Shown: positions 40,401 through 49,171, numbered from the stretch's first letter. The stretch: DNA of 64,000 nucleotides from CAZSDP01 sp964605665 (GCA_964605665.1 CAZSDP010000011.1:62001-126000), one strand, 5' to 3'. The notes: a model not told the origin generated them from the sequence alone. A program made the numbers and translations.

Positions 40401-41029
40401 TCCGCCTCGTCCTTTCGTCCCGCACGACGATAGATCAACTGCAGGTTATTCAGAGGGCCGAGGAGAGTCGGATCGAGCCTTGCTGCGATTTCGAAATAGG
40501 GAAGCGCCTGACTTCTTTGATCTAGGTTTGCCAAAGAAACCGCGACGTTGTAGTTCGCTTCCGGGTCGCCGGGTGCGAGCTCCACCGCTCGACGAAACTC
40601 CTCGAGAGCAGGTTCTTCATCACCTTTGAAGCGATGGATCAGCCCCAGAGCGTAGGGAACTCGCGGATCTGTGGCATCGAGTTCACGTGCACGAAGAAGT
40701 GACTGAATCGCACGATCGACGCCCGCTTCCGCTTGGTTGAGCTGAGCTATAGCGAGATTGAAAAGGGGAACAAATCCATCGGGGACCGCCTCGACAACGG
40801 GCAAGAGAGCTTCTTCCGCCTTCGCGAATTGGTGCCTTTCGATCAGGGAAACCCCCTGATGATGAGCCTTCTGCAAATCGACCGCTTGAGACGCTGGGAC
40901 CTTGCCCGGACTGCGCCGCTGACGAGATGGATCGGTGACTTCTCCCCCTGGGTCATCCGAGAGGAAGAAGAAGAAGAACACGATCAATCCGGCAAAAAGC
41001 ATGAAGAGCAGCAGATTCCGCGTTGCCAT
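37472..41029 (-). CDS. membrane-anchored TPR / VCBS repeat / ASPIC-UnbV protein
   Basis: The 1,185-residue product begins with a hydrophobic anchor (LLLFMLFAGLIVFFFFFL). TPR-like repeats occupy about residues 50-220. A VCBS/FG-GAP beta-propeller region follows with repeated Asp-rich loops (DFDEDGVPDV, DLDLEGDLDL, DLDGDVDADF, DFDLDGKVDF, DLDGDFDPDL). An ASPIC/UnbV-like segment follows at about residues 690-770 (GYGTRLELRAG, YLRWSDGV). The last 400 residues are a conserved extracellular region (GGGGLGFWIGPGEFATPEP, WDRGDGDWQLIGREIGYP). Such proteins are common in Planctomycetota and probably act at the envelope; the function is unknown. Confidence 0.88.
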   Translation of the reverse strand: MATRNLLLFMLFAGLIVFFFFFLSDDPGGEVTDPSRQRRSPGKVPASQAVDLQKAHHQGVSLIERHQFAKAEEALLPVVEAVPDGFVPLFNLAIAQLNQAEAGVDRAIQSLLRARELDATDPRVPYALGLIHRFKGDEEPALEEFRRAVELAPGDPEANYNVAVSLANLDQRSQALPYFEIAARLDPTLLGPLNNLQLIYRRAGRKDEADRILDQFKSLKESGRGRSTSTKYTEQGDLSLSIRDWNVPLPAKESVVPIAFDTPTWLRPEPRIVEQRLAPPAALVDLDLDCVPDLWVAGERGGVWSLRGETPIDRVVPEELAAATTFAVGDFDEDGVPDVATAVAGGVSLFSVDDRGDRAAGPAFTLQQRIELEDNGPIAELRWVDLDLEGDLDLLIIPEAGQPLIALNQGRAIRLADAPKLPWIGENAGEEVGGISQITVRDLDGDVDADFVFSTDSRSAIDSIVNAPEWNFSLGEGSIAEGGSDQLLLATAIVDLDGDVLDDLVVLRRVGGEDQILWARGVEVVKAEADQPASSFFASTLEPLIVKYGDETSPAPGTARTLHFDDFDLDGKVDFALSAASVGESTTPGPLRTWILKGDGAGRFELVSTIEAPAKEFVSGDLDGDFDPDLIVLSPGGAPIFVRNVTNPLEGTPTPYHAFRLYLGGARDGEDRRTNLLGYGTRLELRAGDLVSARTFEGALGSRSQGLAPMIFGIGPRDEADWVYLRWSDGVSQSENQLPLDSCHQIEEVQRKSSSCPVLFCWDGTSYRFITDFMGGGGLGFWIGPGEFATPEPTEVVRIAPDALQPIEGEYRLSVMEPMQEACYIDQLTLLAVDHPNGTEVYPLEYFPVKGAKPSGVPLLVNSIARSFPLEVTVGGNRVDPACLASVDRQYAGPSLIDPDLVGYATRTEWVLSFPTFQIERASVQAEKGEDDPVYLFLDGWVEYPYSRINFAAWQRDESIADRRLEAPSFWWDRGDGDWQLIGREIGYPAGMPKTMVLEVTEAVTQGAKRFRIESNLEVYWDRVFLASATVVSSDRVKRVELKSAELRFGGYPREYSDDGSLPATYHYQERDATLGYLPMGGNITRYGRVEELLTTVDDQFVILGGGDELELIYDVNSLPELTSPQIRTFLLDTHGYCKDRDPLTAAASSVEPLPFGSMTKYPPAVDDREPNRRLYRQNWNTRRD

Positions 41030-41138
41030 CGAAGTTCCTCTTCATTTTCTCAGAGTGGGATTGGAGAGAGCCCACATCCGGCGAAGCGAATTGCTGGAGC
41101 CTTACCGACCAGAACATGCGCGAAAATCGCCGGCTCTA

Positions 41139-42824
41139 TCAGCGAAATCGTCGGTGAGTTCCCTTTTTCTCTTCGGCAGACTCTCCCCGCTCTACTCGCT
41201 CTTCACGAATGCGCTCCGCATAGGATTGATACGATCCCTCGAAGAATCGTGCGTGTCCTTCTCCATCGAAAGCGAGAATGTGCGTCGCGACGCGATCGAG
41301 GAAGTAACGATCGTGACTCACCACGACCGCGCTTCCGGGGAATGCTTCCAGCGCATCCTCCAAGAGCCTCAGAGTAGGAATGTCGAGGTCATTGGTCGGC
41401 TCATCGAGCAGAACCACGTTTCCGCCTCGACGCAGCATCTTCGCCATCTGGACTCGGTTTCGCTGACCACCAGACAGATCGCCGACTCTTTTCTCTTGGT
41501 CTTCTCCCGTGAATCCAAACCGTGCGACGTAAGCCCGAGAGTTGATTTCGATTTTTCCGACTTTGAAGGTGTCGTAATTTTCGGAAATCTCCTGGTATAC
41601 GGTGTTCTTCGGATCCAAGTCTTGGCGACTCTGATCCGCATAGATCACACTCACAGTTGGTCCCACGTCGATCGTCCCGGTCTCCGCACTCTCCAGATCG
41701 ACGATCAATTTGAGCAGGGTTGTCTTGCCTGCCCCATTCGGACCGATCACCCCGATGATTCCCCCGGGGGGAACTCTGAATGAAAGATCATTGATCACCG
41801 TTCGATCACCATAGCTCTTGGTGACCGACTGCACTTCCAAGACTCGATCCCCGAGTCTTGTCGTACAGGGGATCGACAACGCAGGAAGCTCGGAGGCCTT
41901 TTCGTAAGTCTTCTCCTGGAGCTTATGGAATGCTGCAACTCGTGCCTTCGATTTACTTTGACGAGCACGAGGCGACTGGCGGATCCACTCCAGCTCTCTC
42001 GCCATTTCTTTCTTGCGAGAGACTTCTTTGCGAGCTTCTTGCTCCTCGAGTTTGGTCTTCTGCTCTAGGTAGCTCGAATAGTTCCCCTCGAAGGGAATGC
42101 CGCGACCGCGATCGATCTCGAGCATCCACCCGACCACATTGTCGAGAAAGTAGCGATCGTGGGTGATCAGCAACACCGTACCGGTGTAGTCGGCGAGGTA
42201 CCGTTCGAGCCAAGCGGTTGTATCTGCATCGAGGTGGTTCGTCGGTTCGTCCATCAGCAAAATGTCGGGGTGCGAGAGAAGTGTCCGACAGATCGCAACT
42301 CGGCGTTTCTCTCCTCCAGAGAGATGTTGAACCGCGGAATCTCCCGGGGGGCATCCCAACGCATGCATCGCTTGTTCGATTTGTCGATCTAGCTCCCAAC
42401 CATCCGCCGCTTCAATTGCCTCCTGAAGTTCGGCCATTCGGTCATAGGCTTGCTGCATCGCGTCATCGTCGAGATCGCCGCCGAGTGAATCTGCGACGGT
42501 GTTGTACTCATCGATCATCTGCCGAACCACACCCACACCGTCCTCGATGTTCTCCCGAACCGATTTTGATTCATCGAGTTGAGGCTCTTGCGGCACATAG
42601 CCGACACGAGTTCCCTTGGCGAGTGTGACCTTGCCCTCATAGCCGTCATCCGCTCCAGCGATGATGCGGAGCAGGGTCGACTTTCCGCTTCCGTTCGTAC
42701 CGATGATCCCGATCTTCGCTCCTGCGTAGAAGCCAAGAGTGATTCCGCGGAGAACCTCCTTCTTGCCATAGCTGCGGTGGAGGTCCTGGACGTTGAAAAT
42801 GATCTGCTGATTCTCGGTGTTCAT
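41139..42824 (-). CDS. ettA: ABC-F translation factor EttA
   Basis: The 561-residue protein (about 555 in E. coli) has two ABC domains with Walker A GTNGSGKST and GPNGAGKTT and signatures HLSGGEKRR and DLSGGQRNR, joined by a charged linker. It has no membrane segment. EttA binds the ribosomal E site and gates early elongation by energy state. The ATG at 42824 starts the family-like sequence; upstream in-frame codons are not conserved. A block of tandem repeats lies 155-214 bases upstream. Confidence 0.93.
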   Translation of the reverse strand: MNTENQQIIFNVQDLHRSYGKKEVLRGITLGFYAGAKIGIIGTNGSGKSTLLRIIAGADDGYEGKVTLAKGTRVGYVPQEPQLDESKSVRENIEDGVGVVRQMIDEYNTVADSLGGDLDDDAMQQAYDRMAELQEAIEAADGWELDRQIEQAMHALGCPPGDSAVQHLSGGEKRRVAICRTLLSHPDILLMDEPTNHLDADTTAWLERYLADYTGTVLLITHDRYFLDNVVGWMLEIDRGRGIPFEGNYSSYLEQKTKLEEQEARKEVSRKKEMARELEWIRQSPRARQSKSKARVAAFHKLQEKTYEKASELPALSIPCTTRLGDRVLEVQSVTKSYGDRTVINDLSFRVPPGGIIGVIGPNGAGKTTLLKLIVDLESAETGTIDVGPTVSVIYADQSRQDLDPKNTVYQEISENYDTFKVGKIEINSRAYVARFGFTGEDQEKRVGDLSGGQRNRVQMAKMLRRGGNVVLLDEPTNDLDIPTLRLLEDALEAFPGSAVVVSHDRYFLDRVATHILAFDGEGHARFFEGSYQSYAERIREERVERGESAEEKKGTHRRFR

Positions 42825-42931
42825 AGGCCAATCTGCTGAGTCTGAGGTGAATCGAAGTCCGTCGTGCACGAAAGACAACCTCTAGTTGATCTTTCGAAAG
42901 TTGGTGAGAGAAAGATTCTGAAAAACTGAGC

Positions 42932-42995
42932 CTGAGGACTGAATCTCAGTGTCAGCGATCGGCTCACTCGCCAATCCCAGAAATTCAGTCCTCAG
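42932..42995. repeat. 13-bp inverted repeat upstream of ettA
   Basis: CTGAGGACTGAAT at 42932-42944 is the exact reverse complement of ATTCAGTCCTCAG at 42983-42995. The right arm falls in the first unit of the 15-bp tandem repeat. A transcript covering both could form a long-looped hairpin. Confidence 0.65.
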
Positions 42996-43038
42996 AAATT
43001 CAGTCCGCAGAAATTAAGTTCGCAGAAATTCAGTTCAC
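42979..43038. repeat. four tandem 15-bp repeats
   Basis: Four successive 15-base units can be read: AGAAATTCAGTCCTC, AGAAATTCAGTCCGC, AGAAATTAAGTTCGC and AGAAATTCAGTTCAC. They lie between the end of the SelW-like gene and the start of ettA, both on the minus strand. Fixed unit length and sequence drift suggest slippage-born repeats or binding sites. Confidence 0.8.
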
Positions 43039-43054
43039 AGTGATCCGAACCAAA

Positions 43055-43285
43055 TCACGCATTCTTCCGTGAATCGAGTTCCTCAAAGATCTCGTGATTC
43101 TCTGGAAAACGGTCCAGTTTCTTCTTTGAGAAGATCAAATCCCCGTCGGCGACGACTTCGAAGACTCCGCCTCCAGATTGAATCAACTCAACATCGACCT
43201 GATACCGATCCTTCAATTCGGCCGCCAAACTGGTGGCCTGAGGCTCGTAATTTCACTGAACGCAGTATTCGATGGAGACTTTCAT
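43055..43285 (-). CDS. SelW/Rdx-like selenoprotein (in-frame UGA = Sec11)
   Basis: Read through a UGA at 43255-43253, the frame gives 76 residues and is not visible as an intact ORF otherwise. It begins MKVSIEYCVQ, then Sec, then NYEPQATSLAAELKDRY, and contains ELIQSGGGVFEVVADG, LIFSKKKLDRFPENHEI. This is the Rdx (SelW/SelT/SelH) pattern with the redox motif C-x-x-U (Cys8, Sec11) in the first loop of a thioredoxin-like fold. A 19-base hairpin at 43238-43220 with triloop GUU, 22-24 bases past the UGA, fits a bacterial SECIS. Function is presumed thiol-selenol redox activity in the cytoplasm; partners are unknown. It diverges from the M20 peptidase gene and lies upstream of ettA. Confidence 0.9.
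43220..43238 (-). promoter_or_regulatory. candidate bacterial SECIS hairpin of the SelW-like gene
   Basis: Minus-strand RNA GGCC-A-CCA-GUU-UGG-C-GGCC folds into a 7-bp stem with one A-C mismatch and the loop GUU. The loop is 22-24 bases past the UGA and begins with G, as the bacterial SECIS model asks. Confidence 0.65.
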
Positions 43286-43497
43286 CGCTTCTTCTTTCCA
43301 GTTCGAGGGCTCTGTTGCCCCTCTTGGTGCGAAAACCCTCCTCGACCGCCACGATCGTGAGGAGCCAATTTCGTGGAGTGCTCCCCGAGGGTACTCAAGA
43401 GCGGTATCGTATCGTGGCGCTCCCTGGTCTCCCACTGGATCCAGGAGAGGATTGGGAGCACGATCTCCCCCAGCCCAGAAATACTCGGAGGTCCCTG

Positions 43498-44859
43498 ATG
43501 CAAAAAATCGTCGATACTCTGCGGGAAGCCCAATCTACCCATGTCGAGAAGCTGATCGATTGGCTGCGAATTCCCAGCGTCTCCACCGACTCGGCCCGCA
43601 TTCAAGAGGTCCGTCAGGCCGGTGAGTTCGTCCTCAACGAGCTTCAAAGCGCTGGCTTCGAGGCGCGGATCGACGAAACACCGGGGCATCCGGTTGTTCT
43701 CGCCAAATGGCACGGCGCTCCCGATGCCCCGACTCTCCTGGTCTACGGTCACTATGACGTGCAACCACCCGAGCCCTTGGAGCTTTGGCGTCACGGTGCC
43801 TTCGAGCCGACGATCGAAGGGGAAGACTTGATCGCTCGGGGAGCCACCGACGACAAAGGGCAGGCCCTCGCTCTGGTGTTGGGAATGGGGGGAGTCCTCA
43901 GGGAAACTGGTTCATTGCCGATCAATGTGACTTTTTTGATCGAGGGAGAAGAGGAAATCGGATCTCCCCATCTCGAGCCATACATCAAAGCGCACGCTGA
44001 AGAGCTGAAAGCAGACATCGCTCTGATCTCTGACTGCTCCCAATTCGGGCCAGGAATGCCGGCCATCACTGTGGGACTCAAGGGTCTCGTCTACATGCAG
44101 GTTGACCTGATCGGTCCGAATCGAGATTTGCACTCTGGTAGCTTTGGCGGTGCAGTCGACAACCCCGCCAATGTTCTCGCCACGATGCTCGGAAAACTCA
44201 AAGACGATCAAGGTCGAGTGACGATTCCCGGGTTCTACGAGAAAGTTCGAGATCTCACCGATGAAGAGCGTGAAGAGATTTCTCGACTGCCATTTTCTGA
44301 AGAGGCATTTGCGAAAGAGCTCGAAGTCGATCAGCTCCATGGTGAAGCTGGATACAGCACCCTTGAACGGAAATGGGCTCGCCCCACTCTTGACGTCAAC
44401 GGTCTACTTTCTGGATGGACTGGAGAAGGCGCAAAAACTGTCCTCCCCTCCAAAGCGATGGCAAAGTTCTCAATGCGACTCGTCGCGGATCAGGATCCGG
44501 ACGAGATCGAGACCCTGGCCCGACGATATCTCGAGGAAATCTGCCCGCCGACATGCACTATGAAGATCCACTGTGATCACGGCGCAAAACCTGTACTCGT
44601 CGACACCAGCAATCCTTGGCTAACGGCGGCAAGCAGGGCAGTAGAAAAGGGTTTTGGCAAGTCTCCGGTGCAGATTCGCGAAGGTGGATCGATCCCAGTG
44701 GTCAGCATTCTGAAGGAGCAGCTAGGAATCGACACGATCCTCCTCGGCCTCGGTCTCCCGGATGACAACGCCCACTCTCCTAATGAGAAGTTCCATTTGC
44801 CCGACTATCAACGGGGAATCGAGACTGCTGCCTGGCTATTGGACGAGATGGCCTCCTGA
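43498..44859 (+). CDS. M20 family metallopeptidase (dipeptidase-like)
   Basis: The 453-residue enzyme shows LLVYGHYDVQPPEPLELW (first zinc His and Asp), DLIARGATDDKGQALALV, FLIEGEEEIGSPHLEPY (catalytic Glu pair) and LHSGSFGGAVDNP in the lid domain. This is the CNDP-like branch of M20 zinc peptidases, which split dipeptides or similar compounds. GGAGG lies six bases before the ATG at 43498. No signal peptide is present, so it is likely cytoplasmic. Confidence 0.92.
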   Translation: MQKIVDTLREAQSTHVEKLIDWLRIPSVSTDSARIQEVRQAGEFVLNELQSAGFEARIDETPGHPVVLAKWHGAPDAPTLLVYGHYDVQPPEPLELWRHGAFEPTIEGEDLIARGATDDKGQALALVLGMGGVLRETGSLPINVTFLIEGEEEIGSPHLEPYIKAHAEELKADIALISDCSQFGPGMPAITVGLKGLVYMQVDLIGPNRDLHSGSFGGAVDNPANVLATMLGKLKDDQGRVTIPGFYEKVRDLTDEEREEISRLPFSEEAFAKELEVDQLHGEAGYSTLERKWARPTLDVNGLLSGWTGEGAKTVLPSKAMAKFSMRLVADQDPDEIETLARRYLEEICPPTCTMKIHCDHGAKPVLVDTSNPWLTAASRAVEKGFGKSPVQIREGGSIPVVSILKEQLGIDTILLGLGLPDDNAHSPNEKFHLPDYQRGIETAAWLLDEMAS

Positions 44860-45562
44860 AAGCACGTCTAGATCGCTGAAGCTCCTCCCCCTCTTTATCG
44901 ATCTGAACACAGAGCTCTCAGGTGTCCGATCTTCTGCTTTCCTCAGCAGTTCCGACTCCAAGAGGATTCGGAGGCCCCTCCGAATCCTCTTGCTAAATAG
45001 CTTGGCCCCACGCCTTACCCGAGATTCGTAACTCCAGGGTCGAGACTTTCAATTCTGAGCTGAGAACGCCCACAGGCTCCTCCTGCCCAAAATCCTAATT
45101 TCCTCGTCACTTCCTCAATGGGCCGTTGTTCGGCTGAGCAAAGAAATGCCGAAACTTCTGTCACGCTCTCCCGCAGGCGGGGCTTGTGTCAGTGTCGCCA
45201 AGCCGACCTAAACTCCCGTCGTTACGGAGCAGAAGTCAGGCACTAAACAGCATGGAGAGGAAGACCACATGATTGACCTCGAACGCTCAATTCGTACTTC
45301 GAGTCACCGATACTTTTTGCCATCTAGTCAGGAACGACCGATTGAAGTAGGACCTGTCTCGACCATAGAACAGACTCGCCAACTTCACAGTTCTTATCAG
45401 ACCGATAGAATAGACCGCTCTCTCTCGGTACATCACAATCCGCCATCCCCGATTGAAACACTGCGACACTCTTCCCGCCTGTTTCAGCCGATTCGGCAGT
45501 TCTTCCAAGAACTCCACGCTTATCCCGGGCTTGGATGTGACCGAGTAAACCGGAGGTATCCA
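44860..45562. other. intergenic region with a terminator-like hairpin, upstream of the secreted-protein gene
   Basis: About 700 bases separate the peptidase and the dockerin-like protein. The frame of the latter is open upstream to an ATG at 45269 with AGGAAG before it, but that stretch is not signal-like and lacks obvious protein character. I see no RNA gene. Confidence 0.45.
44959..44992 (+). terminator. long hairpin downstream of the M20 peptidase
   Basis: CAAGAGGATTCGGAG at 44959-44973 pairs perfectly with 44978-44992 around the loop GCCC, giving 15 bp. No T-tract follows, so its strength as an intrinsic terminator is uncertain, but the position 100 bases past the stop fits. Confidence 0.5.
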
Positions 45563-48500
45563 ATGTTTCGAACCGCGATCTATGTGACCACTCTACTCGC
45601 CACATTCTTACTAACAACCGGGGTCGTTGATGCTCAATGCTCTTCTCTCTCCCTACCGATGCAGGAGGGGATGTCGGTGGGAACGATGGCGTCGATTCTC
45701 GCCCCCAACTCAGAGCACGTTGTCGTTCTCTATGACACGCGTGATCCCGACGTGAACGCTCCCGGTTTCGATACCTTTTGGCAATTGCCCCAGACCCACA
45801 ATGCACCTGGCCCCGATGCCTGGACGAAAGGGAACCTCGGAGAGGTCTTCGGGGTAACTCTCGATAATGCTTCTCCCCCGAACATCTATGTTACCGCGAC
45901 CCGAATCTTCGGCTTCGGGGGCATCGGATCGGTCGGTCCTGGAGGGTCTGGCGCGGTCTATCGCCTCGACGGTACCACTGGCGCGATTAGCACATTTGCC
46001 TCGATTCCGGCAGGAATCGCCTCCCTCGGAAACATCGACCACGACGCGGCAGGCGGTCACTACTACGTCAGCAGCCTCGATGACGGCTTGATCTACCAGC
46101 TCGATCCACTCGGAACCATCGTCGGTTCTTATGATCACGGGTTTACCAACGGTCAACCCGCCGATGATCCGACGCGACCCTACACGCAAAAGGGACGTCG
46201 AGTCTGGGGACTACAAGTGAATGAGCTCGAAGATCGACTCTATTACGGAGTTTGGAATGAATCTGGAACCGATGATCCATCAGTTCAGAATGAAGTTTAC
46301 TCCGTGGCTCTCGACGGCGTGACGCGTTCGCCAATTCCTGCGACTCTTCAGCTCGAGGTATCTGTCGCTCCCTTTGCTCTTTCCTCGGGTTCCTTGGCGG
46401 TTGCTCCTATTGCTGACATTTCATTTGACGACACCGCGAGTCGGATGATCCTCGGACAGAGATCGATGTCAGAAGGAAACAACGGGGCAATCAGTAACAG
46501 TGCACATGCTTCGAGAGTGTTGGAATTCACCGGTTCAACAGGTGCTTGGCTTGCGAGTGTCGACGACAAGTTCCTCGTGGGCAACTACGGCAGTGGATCC
46601 AATGCAGCCGGCGGGGTTGATTTCGATTGCGAAGGCAACGTCTGGGCAACTGGCGATGCAATTCACTTCTACTCGCCAGACACGATCTACGGAATGGTTC
46701 GCATCCCCTCCACCGGCAGCAGCAATGTCGCACCGTTTGCGCAGTCGAGTTATCTGGTCGATTTCAATTGCAACAACACGGCGAATGACGTGGACAAGAC
46801 ACTGATGGGCGATGTTGAACACTATCGGGAGAACTGCGGAGTCTGCTCAATCGAGGATGAGGAAATCCTCTGCGATCCAGATGCTACTGGTTCCTATGCC
46901 TATACATTCACCGTCACGAACAATTCTGGCATCGATGCAGATCGTCTGCGTTTCTTCACGTCTGGATTCTCGATCACTCCCGAGACGATTTTCGCGCCGA
47001 TTCAAAGTGGGTCGAGTGAGACATTCACCGTCACGATTTCTGGGGCTGCCCCCGGCACTCCTATCTGCTTCGAAGTGTGGCTGATGGCAGATCAGTTTAC
47101 TCAGTGCTGTGTTCTCGAGCACTGCATTGAGCTACCGCGCTGTTGCGCCGACATCGCCACGATTCGCCTCGAGTGTGACTCGGAAAATCCAGGGAGCTAT
47201 CTCTTCGACTTCACCGTCACCAACCAGTCAACAATCCCAGTAGACCGCATCTTCTTGTGGCCACAACCACAACCGATGCCGGGATACTCGTTCAGCGTCG
47301 ACGAGTTCACAGCTCCAGCCGATTTCATGGGACCACTTCTGACTGGGCAAACCACCCCCACCCTCTCCACCAGCATTGTGGGCGGAGCTCCGGGAAGTCA
47401 GATCTGCTTTGAAATCAGCATTCATGATTCGCAAACCGGGGAATGCTGCTTCGAGGAAGTCTGTTTGATCCTCCCCGAATGCACAGACCCCTGTAATGCC
47501 GAACAATGCTCTTTGACGGAGATCAAACCGTGTCAACAGTTACCCGGCAGCGATATCCATGTCGCGATTGTCGAAGCAACCATTTGCAACCTCTGCTCTG
47601 ACGAGCCGGTCGCGTTCGAGTGGTCCCTCGATGGAGCAGTGTCAGCTGCATGCCCCATTCCATTCTTGACCCCCGCAAACTTCTCACCCTCTACGGGATC
47701 AACTCCACTCTTGCCGCTCGGTGAGTGTTTCACTTTCAACATCACCGTCGATTGCACTCAGCTTCTTCCAGGTGATTCAGCCTGCTATGAAATCACCTTC
47801 ACAAATCCGAATACCGGGGAACAGACGATTTGTGACGGTCGAGTCCTGAGACCGAATGGTGTCGTTGGTGGAGTTGGAGTCGAGCCGGCGGATCCGGTCA
47901 TCGACATACCCTTTGGTGAGGTGCAGATCGTCTCTTTCGAGCTCGCTCATCTGGGCGGCCAGCAGATTCCGACCGAAGTAACGGTCTCCGAATTCGCTCC
48001 CGGAATCACGACGAATCCGCGCCTAAGCCTGAACGGTCGAGCGATCGGAGCTTCTTCCACCTTCCCGATCGACCTGCCCACAGATACCACCGGACTCGCC
48101 AGCGTTTCGGTGAGTATTCCAGTTCACGATCCTCTAGATTTCGCCACTTTCTATCTCTTGGTCGATACCGATGGCGACGGTCTCGAGGAACCGATCTTGT
48201 CTGCCACCGTTCGCTCAATCATCCCCGGAGACTGCAATGGAAATGGCATTCTCGACGACATTGAAATTGCGGTCGGCCTCTTGGTCGATGCGAATGGGGA
48301 CGGGGTGCCCGATATCTGCGGATCAGGGAATCCGAGCTTCATTCGAGGTGATGCGAATGGCGATCAGATCTATGACATCGGAGATACGATCTTCAGTTTG
48401 GCCTATATCTTCCAAGGCGGACAGGATCCTGCGTGCTTCGAGGCTGCTGACTCCAACTCAGATGCCGCGCTTGATGTTGGTGACGTGATTTTCAGTCTCG

Positions 48501-48601
48501 GCGCCCTCTTCGGATCTGGGCAACTTCCTGCTGATCCATATCCGAATTGCGGTATGAGTCAGTTCAATCCGCTCGGTTGCGAAGAGTCGAACTGTCCATA
48601 G
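45563..48601 (+). CDS. secreted Cys-rich protein with dockerin-like C-terminal repeats
   Basis: The 1,012-residue product starts at ATG 45563 with GGAGG six bases upstream and a clear signal peptide (YVTTLLATFLLTTGVVDAQ). Residues about 25-430 look beta-propeller-like (DHDAAGGHYYVSSLDDG, VDFDCEGNVWATGD). Three Cys-rich beta modules with FTVTN motifs follow. The last 130 residues have DCNGNGILDDIE and two dockerin-like units (RGDANGDQIYDIGDTIFSLA; DSNSDAALDVGDVIFSLG), the calcium-binding tail typical of secreted planctomycete proteins. The role is unknown. Structural or binding functions outside the cell are plausible. Confidence 0.87.
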   Translation: MFRTAIYVTTLLATFLLTTGVVDAQCSSLSLPMQEGMSVGTMASILAPNSEHVVVLYDTRDPDVNAPGFDTFWQLPQTHNAPGPDAWTKGNLGEVFGVTLDNASPPNIYVTATRIFGFGGIGSVGPGGSGAVYRLDGTTGAISTFASIPAGIASLGNIDHDAAGGHYYVSSLDDGLIYQLDPLGTIVGSYDHGFTNGQPADDPTRPYTQKGRRVWGLQVNELEDRLYYGVWNESGTDDPSVQNEVYSVALDGVTRSPIPATLQLEVSVAPFALSSGSLAVAPIADISFDDTASRMILGQRSMSEGNNGAISNSAHASRVLEFTGSTGAWLASVDDKFLVGNYGSGSNAAGGVDFDCEGNVWATGDAIHFYSPDTIYGMVRIPSTGSSNVAPFAQSSYLVDFNCNNTANDVDKTLMGDVEHYRENCGVCSIEDEEILCDPDATGSYAYTFTVTNNSGIDADRLRFFTSGFSITPETIFAPIQSGSSETFTVTISGAAPGTPICFEVWLMADQFTQCCVLEHCIELPRCCADIATIRLECDSENPGSYLFDFTVTNQSTIPVDRIFLWPQPQPMPGYSFSVDEFTAPADFMGPLLTGQTTPTLSTSIVGGAPGSQICFEISIHDSQTGECCFEEVCLILPECTDPCNAEQCSLTEIKPCQQLPGSDIHVAIVEATICNLCSDEPVAFEWSLDGAVSAACPIPFLTPANFSPSTGSTPLLPLGECFTFNITVDCTQLLPGDSACYEITFTNPNTGEQTICDGRVLRPNGVVGGVGVEPADPVIDIPFGEVQIVSFELAHLGGQQIPTEVTVSEFAPGITTNPRLSLNGRAIGASSTFPIDLPTDTTGLASVSVSIPVHDPLDFATFYLLVDTDGDGLEEPILSATVRSIIPGDCNGNGILDDIEIAVGLLVDANGDGVPDICGSGNPSFIRGDANGDQIYDIGDTIFSLAYIFQGGQDPACFEAADSNSDAALDVGDVIFSLGALFGSGQLPADPYPNCGMSQFNPLGCEESNCP

Positions 48602-48615
48602 CTCTGCTGTAAAAC

Positions 48616-48655
48616 AAAAGAAGGGCGAGGACTTGATTGTCCTCGCCCTTCTTTT
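48616..48655. terminator. bidirectional rho-independent terminator
   Basis: A 17-bp perfect stem (48616-48632 with 48639-48655) encloses the loop TTGATT; its ends are AAAA and TTTT, so it works in both directions. It lies between the converging dockerin-like and response-regulator genes. Confidence 0.9.
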
Positions 48656-48727
48656 TCGTCGTTCAATGCACGTTTGACGCTGAAGACTCTAAAGACGGTC
48701 GTTTACGAAGTTCTTCGACGTCTGCGA

Positions 48728-49171
48728 TCAGAGAAGCAAATCCTCGATCGTGCGCAACAGCTCATCACCTTCAAACGGCTTTTCGATGAAAGCGCGAGCT
48801 CCATTGTCAAATGCACGAGCTCGGACTGCTGGAATCAGCTTGCCTGATACGGCGACGATAGGAATTTTTTTCGTCACCGGATGGTCACTCAAACGGACAA
48901 GAACGGTTTCTCCATCTCCGGAGGAGATTCCCAGATCAAGCACCACGAGATCAGGCACCGTATCGACGGCAATTTTCGCAGCTTCGACTCCGCCAGTTGC
49001 AAAGCGAGCTTGATATCCAGACCTCTCGAGACGAGCTCCAACCCCTCGTCGCCTCTCCAAGTCATCATCGACAATGAGGATCGTCTTTTCGAGCTGCTCA
49101 ACCGCGCTCTTCGTTCCTACGAGAGCCCCACGCTTCTCCTCAAGACCGAGTCCGTCGATTCCCTCTGCCAC
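48728..49171 (-). CDS. single-domain response regulator
   Basis: The 147-residue product is a receiver domain only: acidic pocket ILIVDDD, phosphoacceptor Asp in LVVLDLGISSG, conserved Ser/Thr in IVAVSGK and Lys in FIEKPFEGDEL. The first 28 residues are extra and not conserved. There is no output domain and no histidine kinase next to it, so it acts by protein-protein contact with an unlinked partner. The GTG start is tentative. Confidence 0.88.
   Translation of the reverse strand: MAEGIDGLGLEEKRGALVGTKSAVEQLEKTILIVDDDLERRRGVGARLERSGYQARFATGGVEAAKIAVDTVPDLVVLDLGISSGDGETVLVRLSDHPVTKKIPIVAVSGKLIPAVRARAFDNGARAFIEKPFEGDELLRTIEDLLL

Noticed and set aside
42979..43038. CRISPR array
   Set aside because: Units are 15 bases with no spacers and no cas gene is present; these are plain tandem repeats.
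45269..45562. ATG at 45269 as the start of the dockerin-like protein
   Set aside because: It would place the clear signal peptide about 100 residues inside the protein. ATG 45563 has GGAGG at the right distance and begins the signal directly.
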